From: Clostridia bacterium
Lineage (GTDB): Bacteria; Bacillota; Clostridia; UBA1381
Assembly: GCA_017404065.1 (NCBI GenBank)
Contig: JAFRDB010000091.1
Location: 1 to 48,592 of the forward strand
Length of the DNA stretch: 48,592 nt
Direction of reading: 5' to 3'
The notes below the pieces were generated by a model, which was given only the letters and a program-made list of their open reading frames with translations, did not search any database and was not told the DNA's origin. Positions within the stretch are counted from its first letter, which is position 1. Each line of letters begins with the position of its first letter. Of this stretch, positions 16,849-23,744 are shown piece after piece. The position numbers were made by a program, and so were the translations under genes.

Positions 16849-16892
16849 GCAAAAAAGTCTACCTATTGGAGCGGAGCGTTAGCGGAACGACC

Positions 16893-16912
16893 GTCCCGAT
16901 AGGGACTTTTTT
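16893..16912 (+). terminator. Short hairpin with T-tract
   Basis: GTCCC-GATA-GGGAC followed by TTTTTT. An AAAAAAGTC upstream at about 16851 mirrors the GACTTTTTT end, so the whole segment is roughly palindromic over about 60 bp. Confidence 0.5.
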
Positions 16913-17015
16913 ACTTTATAAGAAATTGCTCGTTTAGCGGGGTTACGTTGCTAACAAACGAGGAAAAATAGCGGTTTTAGACATAATCTGTGGCTGTCGC
17001 AGCCCCCAACCCCGT

Positions 17016-17051
17016 CACGCTTTCGCGTGCCACCCCTGCCCCGAGGCAGGG
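17016..17051. repeat. Adjacent GC-rich hairpins (CACGC/GCGTG and CCCTGCC/GGCAGGG)
   Basis: CACGC-TTTC-GCGTG (17016-17029) is followed at once by CCCTGCC-CCGA-GGCAGGG (17034-17051). Both stems are perfect. The layout resembles palindromic intergenic repeats scattered in gut Clostridia genomes; this is from memory, not checked here. No coding potential is seen. Confidence 0.5.
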
Positions 17052-17150
17052 ACAGCAGAGCATCGCCACTATCTCTCCACTAAACTAAAAATAATCGACC
17101 TATTCCGGCGCGTTACCCGTTAAATGCGTATCAGCCATATTAAGCAGGGG

Positions 17151-17246
17151 GTTTCAGGGGGAACGCAGTTCCCCCTGAAACTACTACTCTTTCCCCCCAA
17201 GAATGGGGGGTCAGGGGGGTTGATATGCCGCAAGGCATTATTTTAT
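17151..17246. repeat. Hairpin cluster ending in dispersed repeat copy 2
   Basis: First comes a perfect 14-bp inverted repeat, GTTTCAGGGGGAAC and its complement around GCA (17151-17181). CCCCCC-AAGAAT-GGGGGG follows (17193-17210). The segment from 17198 then matches the repeat at 99-150, with its ATGCC/GGCAT mini-hairpin (17225-17238) and AT-rich tail. No gene is visible in the cluster. Confidence 0.6.
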
Positions 17247-17274
17247 AATATATATTTTTTAGAAAAAAGCGTAT

Positions 17275-17351
17275 TGTCTTACTATAGGACAAAAAAGCTT
17301 TTGCTTTGTAGTATTATATATATGTCCTGTTATCGGACAAATATATATAAT
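17275..17351 (+). promoter_or_regulatory. Two matched operators (TGTC-N9-GACA) and -10 box before the HTH pair
   Basis: TGTC-N9-GACA occurs at 17275-17291 and again at 17323-17339. The nine spacer bases also agree in most positions (pattern YTRYTATMG), and both are followed by AA. The starts are 48 bp apart. The second site overlaps where a -35 box would lie relative to TATAAT (17346-17351). Transcription would begin only a few bases before the ATG at 17363, which also lacks a Shine-Dalgarno sequence, so the mRNA may be leaderless. Autoregulation by the downstream HTH proteins is the simple reading. Confidence 0.5.
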
Positions 17352-17362
17352 GGTGATACGGT

Positions 17363-17620
17363 ATGGCAAGAATTATTGATGGTAAAAAGAAGAATATGGT
17401 GGGCAGCAATATCCGCAAATATAGAATACAGCAGAAAATGAGCCAGCAAATACTGTCTGACAGACTGGAGATAATGGCGATCTATATTTGCAGAGGTTCG
17501 ATTTCAAGAATAGAGGATCACACAAGAACAGTTACAGATATTGAATTATACGGTTTATCAAAGATATTAAATGTTTCTATCAATGATTTGTTTGAAGGTA
17601 TTGATGGAGGCGAACTATGA
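17363..17620 (+). CDS. Small XRE-family HTH transcriptional regulator
   Basis: An 85-residue, single-domain Cro/C1-type DNA-binding protein: NIRKYRIQQKMSQQILSDRL (about residues 16-35) is the first part of the HTH fold, followed by SRIEDHTRTVTDIELYGLSK, whose SRIE..R pattern is the recognition region. No clear ribosome site precedes the ATG; a leaderless start or initiation at the ATG at 17396 is possible. The gene overlaps the next HTH gene by 4 bp (ATGA). Two matched inverted repeats lie just upstream and are candidate binding sites. The base composition is more AT-rich than the flanking core genes, hinting at an acquired module. Confidence 0.75.
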   Translation: MARIIDGKKKNMVGSNIRKYRIQQKMSQQILSDRLEIMAIYICRGSISRIEDHTRTVTDIELYGLSKILNVSINDLFEGIDGGEL

Positions 17621-18069
17621 ATACAGGTTTACAGCTTAAGCTTCTCAGAAAACAGCATAGGTATACGCAGGAGGAAGCAGCAAAGATACTCGGTATATCT
17701 GTAAGATCCATCTCAAATTACGAAAACAACAAAACACCGCTCCCGATAAGCGTGATGATAAAGATGGCAGCGCTTTACGATTTTGATGTGTTCACGGTAT
17801 TCGGTGTTCATGATTCGTCACTTGTATATGATGTGCCCGTATATTATTATTTTAAAGTGCATTTTGAATATATAGTAAGACGCGAAAGAGATAATGATAT
17901 CAGGTTTGGCAATGTACTTCCGGAGGAGTATTATGATGAAAGGCTCAGAAGTTATATAACAGAGTATATAAATGACCCTATATTTATAAAAAACTATCCT
18001 GATGCAGCGGAGGTTGCTCGTGAGGACGGCATATATAATACGCCATCCTCTATGCGGTTTCAAGAGTAA
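17617..18069 (+). CDS. XRE-family HTH regulator with a C-terminal extension
   Basis: A 150-residue protein. The N-terminal HTH (about 5-60) reads LKLLRKQHRYTQEEAAKILG and then SVRSISNYENNKTPLP. The C-terminal 85 residues contain several Tyr/Asp/Glu-rich segments (VPVYYYFKVHFEYIVRRERD, PEEYYDERLRSYITEYIND) with no domain I recognise; they could sense a ligand or bind a partner. The ribosome site GGAGG is 7 nt before the ATG, and the gene overlaps the preceding HTH gene by 4 bp. Its 3' end overlaps the 3' end of the convergent histidine kinase gene by 20 bp. Confidence 0.78.
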   Translation: MNTGLQLKLLRKQHRYTQEEAAKILGISVRSISNYENNKTPLPISVMIKMAALYDFDVFTVFGVHDSSLVYDVPVYYYFKVHFEYIVRRERDNDIRFGNVLPEEYYDERLRSYITEYINDPIFIKNYPDAAEVAREDGIYNTPSSMRFQE

Positions 18070-19468
18070 ACTCGAATGTGATCATACCGTTGTCTGTGCC
18101 GTCTATCGGCTCGCAGACAGCGGTTATTTTTTGCTTGTGCAGCTGTAGTATGTTCCGAACGAAGGAGAGCCCCAGACCGGCACCTGTGCGATCCCGCTCG
18201 CGCGAGAGATCGGTTTTATAGAAACGATCGAACAGATGCTTCATATCATCGTTATCGATCTTATTGCCGATATTTGAGACGGCTATATGCGCCTTACCGT
18301 CAGCAATAGAGGTACGAATACCTATATCCGTGCCGGACAGACCGAATTTTATTGCATTATCCAAAAGATTCAGCATAACGCGCTGAATCTGATTTTTATC
18401 CGCAAGCACCATCAGCTTTTCAGAGCGGAAGTCGATCTTTACGTCAAGTCCCTTGTCGTTTATCCGCTGTTCCAGACTCACAAGACATGTGCAGATGAGC
18501 GCATTTATGTCAAAAGCACTTATATCAAGTTTAAAGTTATCCGACTGCATTTTCGACATTTCAAGCATGTCGTTTACAAGCTTGGTAAGGCGGTTTGATT
18601 CGTCGAGAACTATTCTAAGATAATCGTCACGGTTCTCGTCTGATATAGTTCCGTCAAGCATACCGCTCACAAAGCCGGATATGCTTGTCATCGGTGTGCG
18701 CAGCTCGTGTGACACGTCCGAGATAAACCGCCTGCGGTTACGTTCTGCACGCTCGATAGAGCTTGCCATAAAATTGAAGGTGGATGCGAGCATACCGACC
18801 TCATCGGCAGAGGTTACGTCTATTCTTTCACCAAAATTTCCGGCGGCAATGCGCTGCGCAGCATTGTTTATCTGTACTATAGGTGCAGATATTTTTTTTG
18901 CCTGATAATAGACCATTGTAAAGCCAAAGAGAATGGATGCTATGGATGCTATCGCAAACATGCTGAGCAGTTCAAGCACCGCATGGCGAATATCGGATAT
19001 GCCGCGGTTAAACATTACCGCTCCTATTACGTTGCCCTTGTAGTGTATGGGCAGGGAAATGGTCATAACATTATGGTCATAAAATCCGCCGAAATCGGTT
19101 TTGTGTATGGTGTAGCTGTTAAGAGCGATGCTGTCAAGCATTTCCTCCGGCACATCATGTATGCCGCAGGTGCTCTCAAACACATCTCCGTCAAGCGTAG
19201 CGATAATAATATCAGAGCCGGTAAAGCCGCTCCAGGAATTAAGAAATCGCTCATAGCTTCGAACAGAGCGTTCATCATCTGCCTGTTCGATCACGACCGT
19301 GGCTGTCCATTCCTCTATTGCCTCGGCGGCGGAGCTTATGTTCTCTATCTGCTTCTGCTCAGTCACATGTGTAAAGATCATTGTCATTGCAATTGAAATA
19401 GACGAGAACACAAAAAATAAAATGATGGCGTATGTCCAGAACATACGCCCAAAGATACTTTTAAACAT
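18050..19468 (-). CDS. Membrane sensor histidine kinase
   Basis: A 472-residue kinase with two membrane helices (about 10-32 and 165-188) around an extracytoplasmic sensor domain of about 130 residues. A HAMP linker follows (about 188-243, IVQINNAAQRIAAGNFGERI). The phospho-acceptor histidine is in FISDVSHELRTPMTSISGF (about 256). The ATPase domain has the N box (MLNLLDNAIKF), a divergent G1 region (VSNIGNKI) and the G2 box (RTGAGLGLSF). The gene lies 43 bp downstream of its response regulator, with GGAGG 5 nt before the ATG. The sensor signal is unknown. The pair shares a divergent control region with the zinc operon, which may or may not be meaningful. Confidence 0.95.
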   Translation of the reverse strand: MFKSIFGRMFWTYAIILFFVFSSISIAMTMIFTHVTEQKQIENISSAAEAIEEWTATVVIEQADDERSVRSYERFLNSWSGFTGSDIIIATLDGDVFESTCGIHDVPEEMLDSIALNSYTIHKTDFGGFYDHNVMTISLPIHYKGNVIGAVMFNRGISDIRHAVLELLSMFAIASIASILFGFTMVYYQAKKISAPIVQINNAAQRIAAGNFGERIDVTSADEVGMLASTFNFMASSIERAERNRRRFISDVSHELRTPMTSISGFVSGMLDGTISDENRDDYLRIVLDESNRLTKLVNDMLEMSKMQSDNFKLDISAFDINALICTCLVSLEQRINDKGLDVKIDFRSEKLMVLADKNQIQRVMLNLLDNAIKFGLSGTDIGIRTSIADGKAHIAVSNIGNKIDNDDMKHLFDRFYKTDLSRERDRTGAGLGLSFVRNILQLHKQKITAVCEPIDGTDNGMITFEFTLETA

Positions 19469-19511
19469 ATTGCCTCCATGTTATAACGCGAGGTGTGTCG
19501 CTTGTTTTGTG

Positions 19512-20198
19512 TCAGCGAACCTCAAATTTATATCCGACTCCCCAAACAGTCTTAAGCTGCCAGTTAGCCTCGACGCCTTCAAGCTTTTCGCGTAGGCGCT
19601 TTATATGCACGTCCACTGTGCGGGAATCGCCAAAGTAGTCAAAGCCCCAAACCTCCTCCAAAAGCTGCTCGCGCGTGAATACGCGATTCGGATTGGAAGC
19701 GAGAAAATACAAAAGCTCAAGCTCCTTTGGCGGTATCTCAAGTATACGACCGTCTATCTTCAGTTCATAGTTAGTGAGATTTACTTCGAGCTTATCGTAT
19801 GTGATGCACTCTGTTGCTCCCGCTCCGCTCTTGCTCTCGCTCCGCCGCAGTATAGCCTTTATACGCGCCACAAGCTCCTTTGTCTCAAATGGCTTTACCA
19901 TGTAGTCATCCGCCCCAAGCTCAAGGCTTAATACCTTGTCAAAGGTCTCACCCTTTGCGGTGAGCATTATTATCGGCACATCTGATGTTTTGCGGATCTC
20001 GCGGCATACCTGGTTTCCGTCCATCTCAGGCATCATTATATCAAGTATTATAATGGAAGGATTTTCGTGCCGGAACAGCTCAAGCGCGTCATGTCCATTA
20101 TGCGCAGTTATTACCGTAAAGCTCTCTTTTTCAAGGTACAGCTTTATAAGCTTAACTATATTAATATCGTCGTCAACTACAAGAACCTTCTGAGACAT
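19512..20198 (-). CDS. OmpR/PhoB-family response regulator
   Basis: A 228-residue protein. The receiver domain (about 1-120) has the acidic pocket D9/D10, phospho-acceptor D53 (IIILDIMMPEMDG), Thr in MLTAKG and Lys in DDYMVKPFE. A winged-helix DNA-binding domain follows (about 130-228) with GDSRTVDVHIKRLREKLE as recognition helix and WGVGYKFE at the end. It is the first gene of the operon, with the cognate kinase downstream. Its promoter (20238-20266) is back to back with that of zur. Confidence 0.95.
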   Translation of the reverse strand: MSQKVLVVDDDINIVKLIKLYLEKESFTVITAHNGHDALELFRHENPSIIILDIMMPEMDGNQVCREIRKTSDVPIIMLTAKGETFDKVLSLELGADDYMVKPFETKELVARIKAILRRSESKSGAGATECITYDKLEVNLTNYELKIDGRILEIPPKELELLYFLASNPNRVFTREQLLEEVWGFDYFGDSRTVDVHIKRLREKLEGVEANWQLKTVWGVGYKFEVR

Positions 20199-20237
20199 AT
20201 ATAAACACTTCCTTAAATATCTTCTTTTATATGCTGT

Positions 20238-20266
20238 AGTATATCATAAATAAAAAATATTGTCAA
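20238..20266 (-). promoter_or_regulatory. Promoter of the two-component system, TTGACA-17-TATACT
   Basis: On the minus strand a consensus TTGACA (20266-20261) is 17 bp from TATACT (20243-20238). The transcript would start near 20231, about 33 nt before the response regulator ATG. The -35 box is half of the palindrome at 20260-20281. Confidence 0.75.
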
Positions 20267-20281
20267 TAAAATTATTGACAA
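20260..20281. promoter_or_regulatory. Palindrome containing the -35 boxes of both divergent promoters
   Basis: Arms TTGTCAATAA and TTATTGACAA are perfect reverse complements around a central AA. Each arm contains the TTGACA -35 element of one promoter, pointing outward, so the two -35 boxes are 8 bp apart. A dimeric regulator bound here would block or coordinate both promoters, and two polymerases could not easily bind at once. Confidence 0.7.
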
Positions 20282-20303
20282 CACGAGAGTATTATGTTAT
20301 ACT
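20275..20303 (+). promoter_or_regulatory. Promoter of the zinc operon, TTGACA-17-TATACT
   Basis: A consensus TTGACA (20275-20280) is 17 bp from TATACT (20298-20303). Transcription would begin near 20310. This is the only clear promoter before the zur-znuACB-lipoprotein cluster, whose genes overlap or nearly touch. Confidence 0.75.
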
Positions 20304-20304
20304 G

Positions 20305-20325
20305 ATTTGCGAATCAATCGCAAAT
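20305..20325 (+). promoter_or_regulatory. Candidate Zur operator over the transcription start
   Basis: The inverted repeat ATTTGCGA-N5-TCGCAAAT lies directly downstream of the -10 box and covers the predicted start. A Fur-family repressor bound there would block initiation. Autoregulation by zur, the first gene, is the expected logic. The sequence is not identical to the Bacillus Zur box, so the assignment is an inference from position and symmetry. Confidence 0.5.
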
Positions 20326-20345
20326 TTTGGATCGGAGGCGGTATA

Positions 20346-20747
20346 ATGCCTAAATATCACACCAGGCAGCGTGAGCAGCTGCTTGAATTTTTCGGCAAAA
20401 ATACTGATAAAAGTCTATCCGCGGTACAGATCGCGGAATCAATAAAGGATATAAGCATAAGTGCGATATACAGGAACCTTGCCGCTCTTGAGAGTGAGGG
20501 GGCGCTAAAGCGTGTTCCGAAAAGCGGTACGCGTGAGGTGTATTACCAGTATATCGGCTCACCGGAATGCCGCGGAAGTATACACGTCTCGTGTACCGGC
20601 TGCGGTAAGACCTATCACTTGCCACACGATACGGCAAAAAAGCTTGAAGAAAGTCTTAAGACAAGCGATGGATTTAAGATAAGCTGCGGCGATACCGTCT
20701 TGTATGGAGTATGTGCCGAGTGTAACAAGGAAAGGGATAAAAAATGA
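20346..20747 (+). CDS. zur: Fur-family repressor, probably zinc-responsive Zur
   Basis: A 133-residue protein of the Fur/Zur/PerR family. The N-terminal winged helix (about 1-80) has ISISAIYRNLAALESEGALKR. The C-terminal dimerisation domain has the structural zinc pairs CTGC (about 87-90) and CAEC (about 125-128), and His-rich contacts such as GSIHVSC and TYHLPHDT. I chose the ATG at 20346 because GGAGG lies 7 nt upstream. An upstream in-frame TTG at 20307 would start inside the operator and at the transcription start. Its position as first gene of a zinc ABC transporter operon supports zinc rather than iron or peroxide sensing. Confidence 0.9.
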   Translation: MPKYHTRQREQLLEFFGKNTDKSLSAVQIAESIKDISISAIYRNLAALESEGALKRVPKSGTREVYYQYIGSPECRGSIHVSCTGCGKTYHLPHDTAKKLEESLKTSDGFKISCGDTVLYGVCAECNKERDKK

Positions 20748-21685
20748 AGCGTATAATTGCTTTTGTAATCTGTGCCGCGCTGATGCTTGCAGGCTGCGGC
20801 AGCTCAATCGAAACAAAAGACGACAGAATCAGCGTTGTGACCACGATATTTCCCGAATACGACTGGGTAAGGGAGATAGCGGGAGATAAGGCGGAGGTAA
20901 CAATGCTTCTTGATAACGGTGTAGACCTGCACAGTTATCAGCCGACAACGGCAGATATAATGAAGATATCGGACTGCGATGTTTTTGTATATGTCGGCGG
21001 CGAGTCTGACGAATGGGTAAAGGATGCGCTCAAAGAAGCGATCAATAAGGATATGATCGTTATAGACCTTATTGAGATGCTTGGCGATGCAGTAAAGCTT
21101 GAGGAGGCACTGCCGGGAGTTGAGCCTTTGGGGGAGCATGAGGAAGAGTATGACGAGCATGTGTGGCTCTCGCTCAGGAATGCGGAGCTGATGTGTAATG
21201 CGATAGCGGAGGCTCTTGCAAAAGCGGATGCGGCAAATGCAGAGTTGTATCGTTCGAATGCCGAGGCTTACAGCGCAAAGCTCAGAGGGCTTGACAACAA
21301 ATATTCAGAAGCTGTAGCAGCTGCTGAGCACAACGCACTTATATTTGGTGACAGATTCCCGTTCAGATATATGACAGACGATTACGGGCTGCGGTATTAT
21401 GCTGCGTTTGAAGGCTGCTCAGCGGAGACAGAGGCAAGCTTTGAGACAGTGGCATTTCTTGCAGATAAGCTTGATGAGCTCGGTCTGGACTGCGTTATTA
21501 CCATAGACGGCTCGGATAACAAGCTTGCAAAGGCTATAATAGACAGCTCTGCAAACAAGGACAGAGAAATATTATCGCTTAACTCCATTCAATCTGCTAC
21601 AATGAAGGATGCAGAGGCGGGGATGTCATATTACGGCATAATGGAAAACAATTTAGAGGTGCTTAAGAAGGCACTTGGAGGATAA
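20744..21685 (+). CDS. znuA: Zinc ABC transporter substrate-binding lipoprotein (ZnuA/AdcA-like)
   Basis: A 313-residue lipoprotein; the signal peptide ends in the lipobox LAGC at Cys18. It belongs to the cluster A-I metal-binding family. Candidate metal ligands are His63 (VDLHSYQPT) and His139 (YDEHVWL). The third site, usually a His in this family, reads FGDRFPFRYM, with Asp at the expected place. The fourth acidic site is probably in the TIDGSDNK region. The His-rich loop is very short (GEHEEEYDEH). It overlaps zur by 4 bp and precedes znuC by 2 bp. The protein would deliver Zn2+ to ZnuB outside the membrane; Mn2+ is the alternative substrate. Confidence 0.92.
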   Translation: MKRIIAFVICAALMLAGCGSSIETKDDRISVVTTIFPEYDWVREIAGDKAEVTMLLDNGVDLHSYQPTTADIMKISDCDVFVYVGGESDEWVKDALKEAINKDMIVIDLIEMLGDAVKLEEALPGVEPLGEHEEEYDEHVWLSLRNAELMCNAIAEALAKADAANAELYRSNAEAYSAKLRGLDNKYSEAVAAAEHNALIFGDRFPFRYMTDDYGLRYYAAFEGCSAETEASFETVAFLADKLDELGLDCVITIDGSDNKLAKAIIDSSANKDREILSLNSIQSATMKDAEAGMSYYGIMENNLEVLKKALGG

Positions 21686-21687
21686 GA

Positions 21688-22386
21688 ATGGCACTTATAA
21701 CATGTGAAAATTTAAAGCTTGGTTATGAGTCGATGGTAGTCATAGACGATCTCAGCTTTTCTGTAAACAAGGGTGATTACCTTTGCATAGTGGGTGAAAA
21801 CGGTTCGGGTAAGTCTACGCTTATGAAGACTCTGCTCGGATTGCACAGTCCGATAAGCGGCAGTATAAGCATGGACGAGGGACTTGTGCAACAGGAAATA
21901 GGCTATCTTCCGCAACAGACTGTAGTACAGAAGGATTTTCCGGCAACGGTATGGGAGATAGTTCTCTCCGGCTGTCAGAGCAGGTGTGGTATGAGACCGT
22001 TCTATAACAAGACGGAGAGGAAATTGGCTATGAAGAACATAGTGCGAATGGGTCTTTGCGAGCTCAAAAAGAGGTGCTATCGCGATCTGTCCGGCGGTCA
22101 ACAGCAGCGTGTCCTGCTTGCCCGTGCGCTCAGCGCGACACAGACCGTGCTGCTTTTAGACGAACCCGTGTCCGGACTTGACCCGAAGGTGACGGCAGAT
22201 ATGTACTCGCTTATAAGCGATCTTAACAAAAAAGACGGGATAACTATAATAATGATATCACATGATATAAACTCAGCTATCAAATACGCAAGCCACATCC
22301 TGCATATTGGTGACAAGATATTTTTTGGCACCAAGGATGAATATATAAACAACAATATTGGATTTACAGGGGAGAATGCATTATGA
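21688..22386 (+). CDS. znuC: Zinc ABC transporter ATP-binding protein
   Basis: A 232-residue ATPase. Walker A is GENGSGKSTLMKTLLG (about residues 37-52), the Q-loop is around GYLPQQ, the signature is LSGGQQQRVLLARAL (about 134-148), Walker B is VLLLDEPVSGLD (about 154-165), and the switch His is in IMISHDI. It has the usual length for the family and lies between the binding protein and the permease, overlapping znuB by 4 bp. It energises metal import. Confidence 0.95.
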   Translation: MALITCENLKLGYESMVVIDDLSFSVNKGDYLCIVGENGSGKSTLMKTLLGLHSPISGSISMDEGLVQQEIGYLPQQTVVQKDFPATVWEIVLSGCQSRCGMRPFYNKTERKLAMKNIVRMGLCELKKRCYRDLSGGQQQRVLLARALSATQTVLLLDEPVSGLDPKVTADMYSLISDLNKKDGITIIMISHDINSAIKYASHILHIGDKIFFGTKDEYINNNIGFTGENAL

Positions 22387-23228
22387 GCGAAATATTTGGG
22401 ACATTATTCGTATATCTTGCATATCCTTTCGTGCGATATGCGCTCGTGGTAGGTGTGCTTATTGCATTGTGCTCTTCGCTTTTGGGTGTAACTCTTGTGC
22501 TGAAGCGCTTTTCATTTATAGGTGACGGACTTTCGCACGTAGCGTTTGGAGCTATGGCAATAGCGGCGGTGCTGAATGTTTCGAATGAGATGCTGCTTGT
22601 GTTGCCGATAACTGTGATCTGCGCGGTGCTTTTGCTCAGAACCGGGCAAAATGCAAAGATCAAAGGTGATGCGGCAATAGCCATGATCTCGGTCGGAGCG
22701 CTTGCTATAGGCTATCTCCTGATGAATCTGTTTTCGACCTCAACAAATCTTTCCGGTGATGTGTGCAGTACATTGTTCGGTTCGACATCAATCCTTACAC
22801 TGACTAAGGCTGAGGTATGGCTGTGCGCGGTGCTGTCAGTGCTGGTAGTGGCGATGTTTGTGTTCTTTTATAATAAAATATTCTCAGTTACATTTGATGA
22901 GAGCTTTGCCCGTGCGACCGGCATGAACGCGGGCGCGTATAATCTTATAATAGCTGTAATAATAGCGGTTATAATTGTGCTGGCTATGAATCTTGTCGGC
23001 TCACTTCTGATCTCGGCACTTATAATATTTCCCGCTCTTTCGGCAATGCGCGTATTTAAAAGCTTCCGCGCGGTAACGATCTGTTCAGCGACTCTCTCGG
23101 TGGTGTGCGCGCTGCTTGGGATGCTCATATCGGTGCTTGCCGGAACGCCGGTCGGCTCAACCATAGTCGCGGCGGATATGGCCGCATTCGGGATATTCTA
23201 TCTGATCGGTCTCGGAGGAACAAAATGA
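22383..23228 (+). CDS. znuB: Zinc ABC transporter permease
   Basis: A 281-residue polytopic permease of the ABC-3 family with about eight to nine helices. The conserved ALCSSLLGVTLVLKRFSFIGD (about 30-50) and the LSHVAFGAMAIA segment after it are typical, as is the C-terminal coupling region (ALIIFPALSAMRVFKSFR). It forms the membrane channel for ZnuC and ZnuA. It overlaps the lipoprotein gene that follows by 4 bp, so that gene is almost certainly part of the same transcript. Confidence 0.95.
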   Translation: MSEIFGTLFVYLAYPFVRYALVVGVLIALCSSLLGVTLVLKRFSFIGDGLSHVAFGAMAIAAVLNVSNEMLLVLPITVICAVLLLRTGQNAKIKGDAAIAMISVGALAIGYLLMNLFSTSTNLSGDVCSTLFGSTSILTLTKAEVWLCAVLSVLVVAMFVFFYNKIFSVTFDESFARATGMNAGAYNLIIAVIIAVIIVLAMNLVGSLLISALIIFPALSAMRVFKSFRAVTICSATLSVVCALLGMLISVLAGTPVGSTIVAADMAAFGIFYLIGLGGTK

Positions 23229-23653
23229 AAAAACATATTATAACAGCAACCGCGTGCATAATTCTGCTCGCATCGTGCGGCGGCGATATAGGAAGCGGCA
23301 GCGGCGCGAACAGGATAGATGTAGATCTTACGCGGCTCAGCAGCACCATGGTATATTCTGAGGTATATAACATGGTCTCAACGCCGGAGGATTATATCGG
23401 TAAGGTCATAAGGATGGATGGAAATCTTAATATCTATCCGAGCGAGGAAACGAACAAGATATATTATGCCTGTATAATTGCAGACGCTACGGCGTGCTGT
23501 CAGCAGGGAATAGAGTTTGAGTGGGAGGGTGAGCATACCCCTTCTGATTATCCTGAAGAGAATACTCTCATTACCGTTGTCGGAACGTTTGACAGCTATA
23601 ATGAGGATGATATGACGTATTACCATTTGCGTGACGCAAAAATGAGTTATTAG
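23225..23653 (+). CDS. Uncharacterised lipoprotein at the end of the zinc operon
   Basis: A 142-residue product starting at the ATG that overlaps the znuB stop by 4 bp. The signal peptide ends in the lipobox LASC near Cys19. The mature part has a compact beta-rich pattern: TPEDYIGKVIRMDGNLNIYP (about 59-78), then YYACIIADATACCQQGIEFE with three cysteines (about 86-105), then an NTLITVVGTFDSYNEDD strand pair. The arrangement looks like an OB-fold. The Cys-Cys pair could bind metal or form a disulfide. The ADATACC patch distantly recalls the Cys-Cys-Ala-Asp motif of the DUF1980/TIGR03943 (YcgQ-like) proteins, which are also linked to zinc; that link is an inference. A role in holding or passing zinc at the cell surface is plausible. 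Confidence 0.8.
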   Translation: MKKHIITATACIILLASCGGDIGSGSGANRIDVDLTRLSSTMVYSEVYNMVSTPEDYIGKVIRMDGNLNIYPSEETNKIYYACIIADATACCQQGIEFEWEGEHTPSDYPEENTLITVVGTFDSYNEDDMTYYHLRDAKMSY

Positions 23654-23670
23654 TTTTTTTTAAATTTCTC

Positions 23671-23699
23671 TTGCAAAATTGCCGACAATGTTGTATAGT
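23671..23699 (+). promoter_or_regulatory. Promoter upstream of the rRNA methyltransferase gene, TTGCAA-17-TATAGT
   Basis: TTGCAA (23671-23676) and TATAGT (23694-23699) are 17 bp apart in the gap after the zinc operon. Transcription would start near 23706, about 39 nt before the ATG at 23745. No clear terminator separates it from the zinc operon; only a T-run follows the stop. Confidence 0.55.
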
Positions 23700-23744
23700 A
23701 TAGTATTGTAAAATTAGCGGCAGTGATTATAAAGGGACGGATAT

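Noticed and set aside
16809..17051. CRISPR array or tRNA in the hairpin-rich gap
   Set aside because: The repeats are inverted, differ from each other and lack regular spacing. No cloverleaf or CCA-like end is seen.
17124..17441. Open frame of 105 codons across the hairpin cluster
   Set aside because: It reads through the palindromic repeats and the operator region and overlaps the HTH gene in another frame. The same type of translation arises from the repeat at 99-150, so it is a repeat by-product.
20307..20345. Upstream TTG start for zur
   Set aside because: It would begin at the predicted transcription start inside the operator and has no ribosome site, whereas the ATG at 20346 follows GGAGG.
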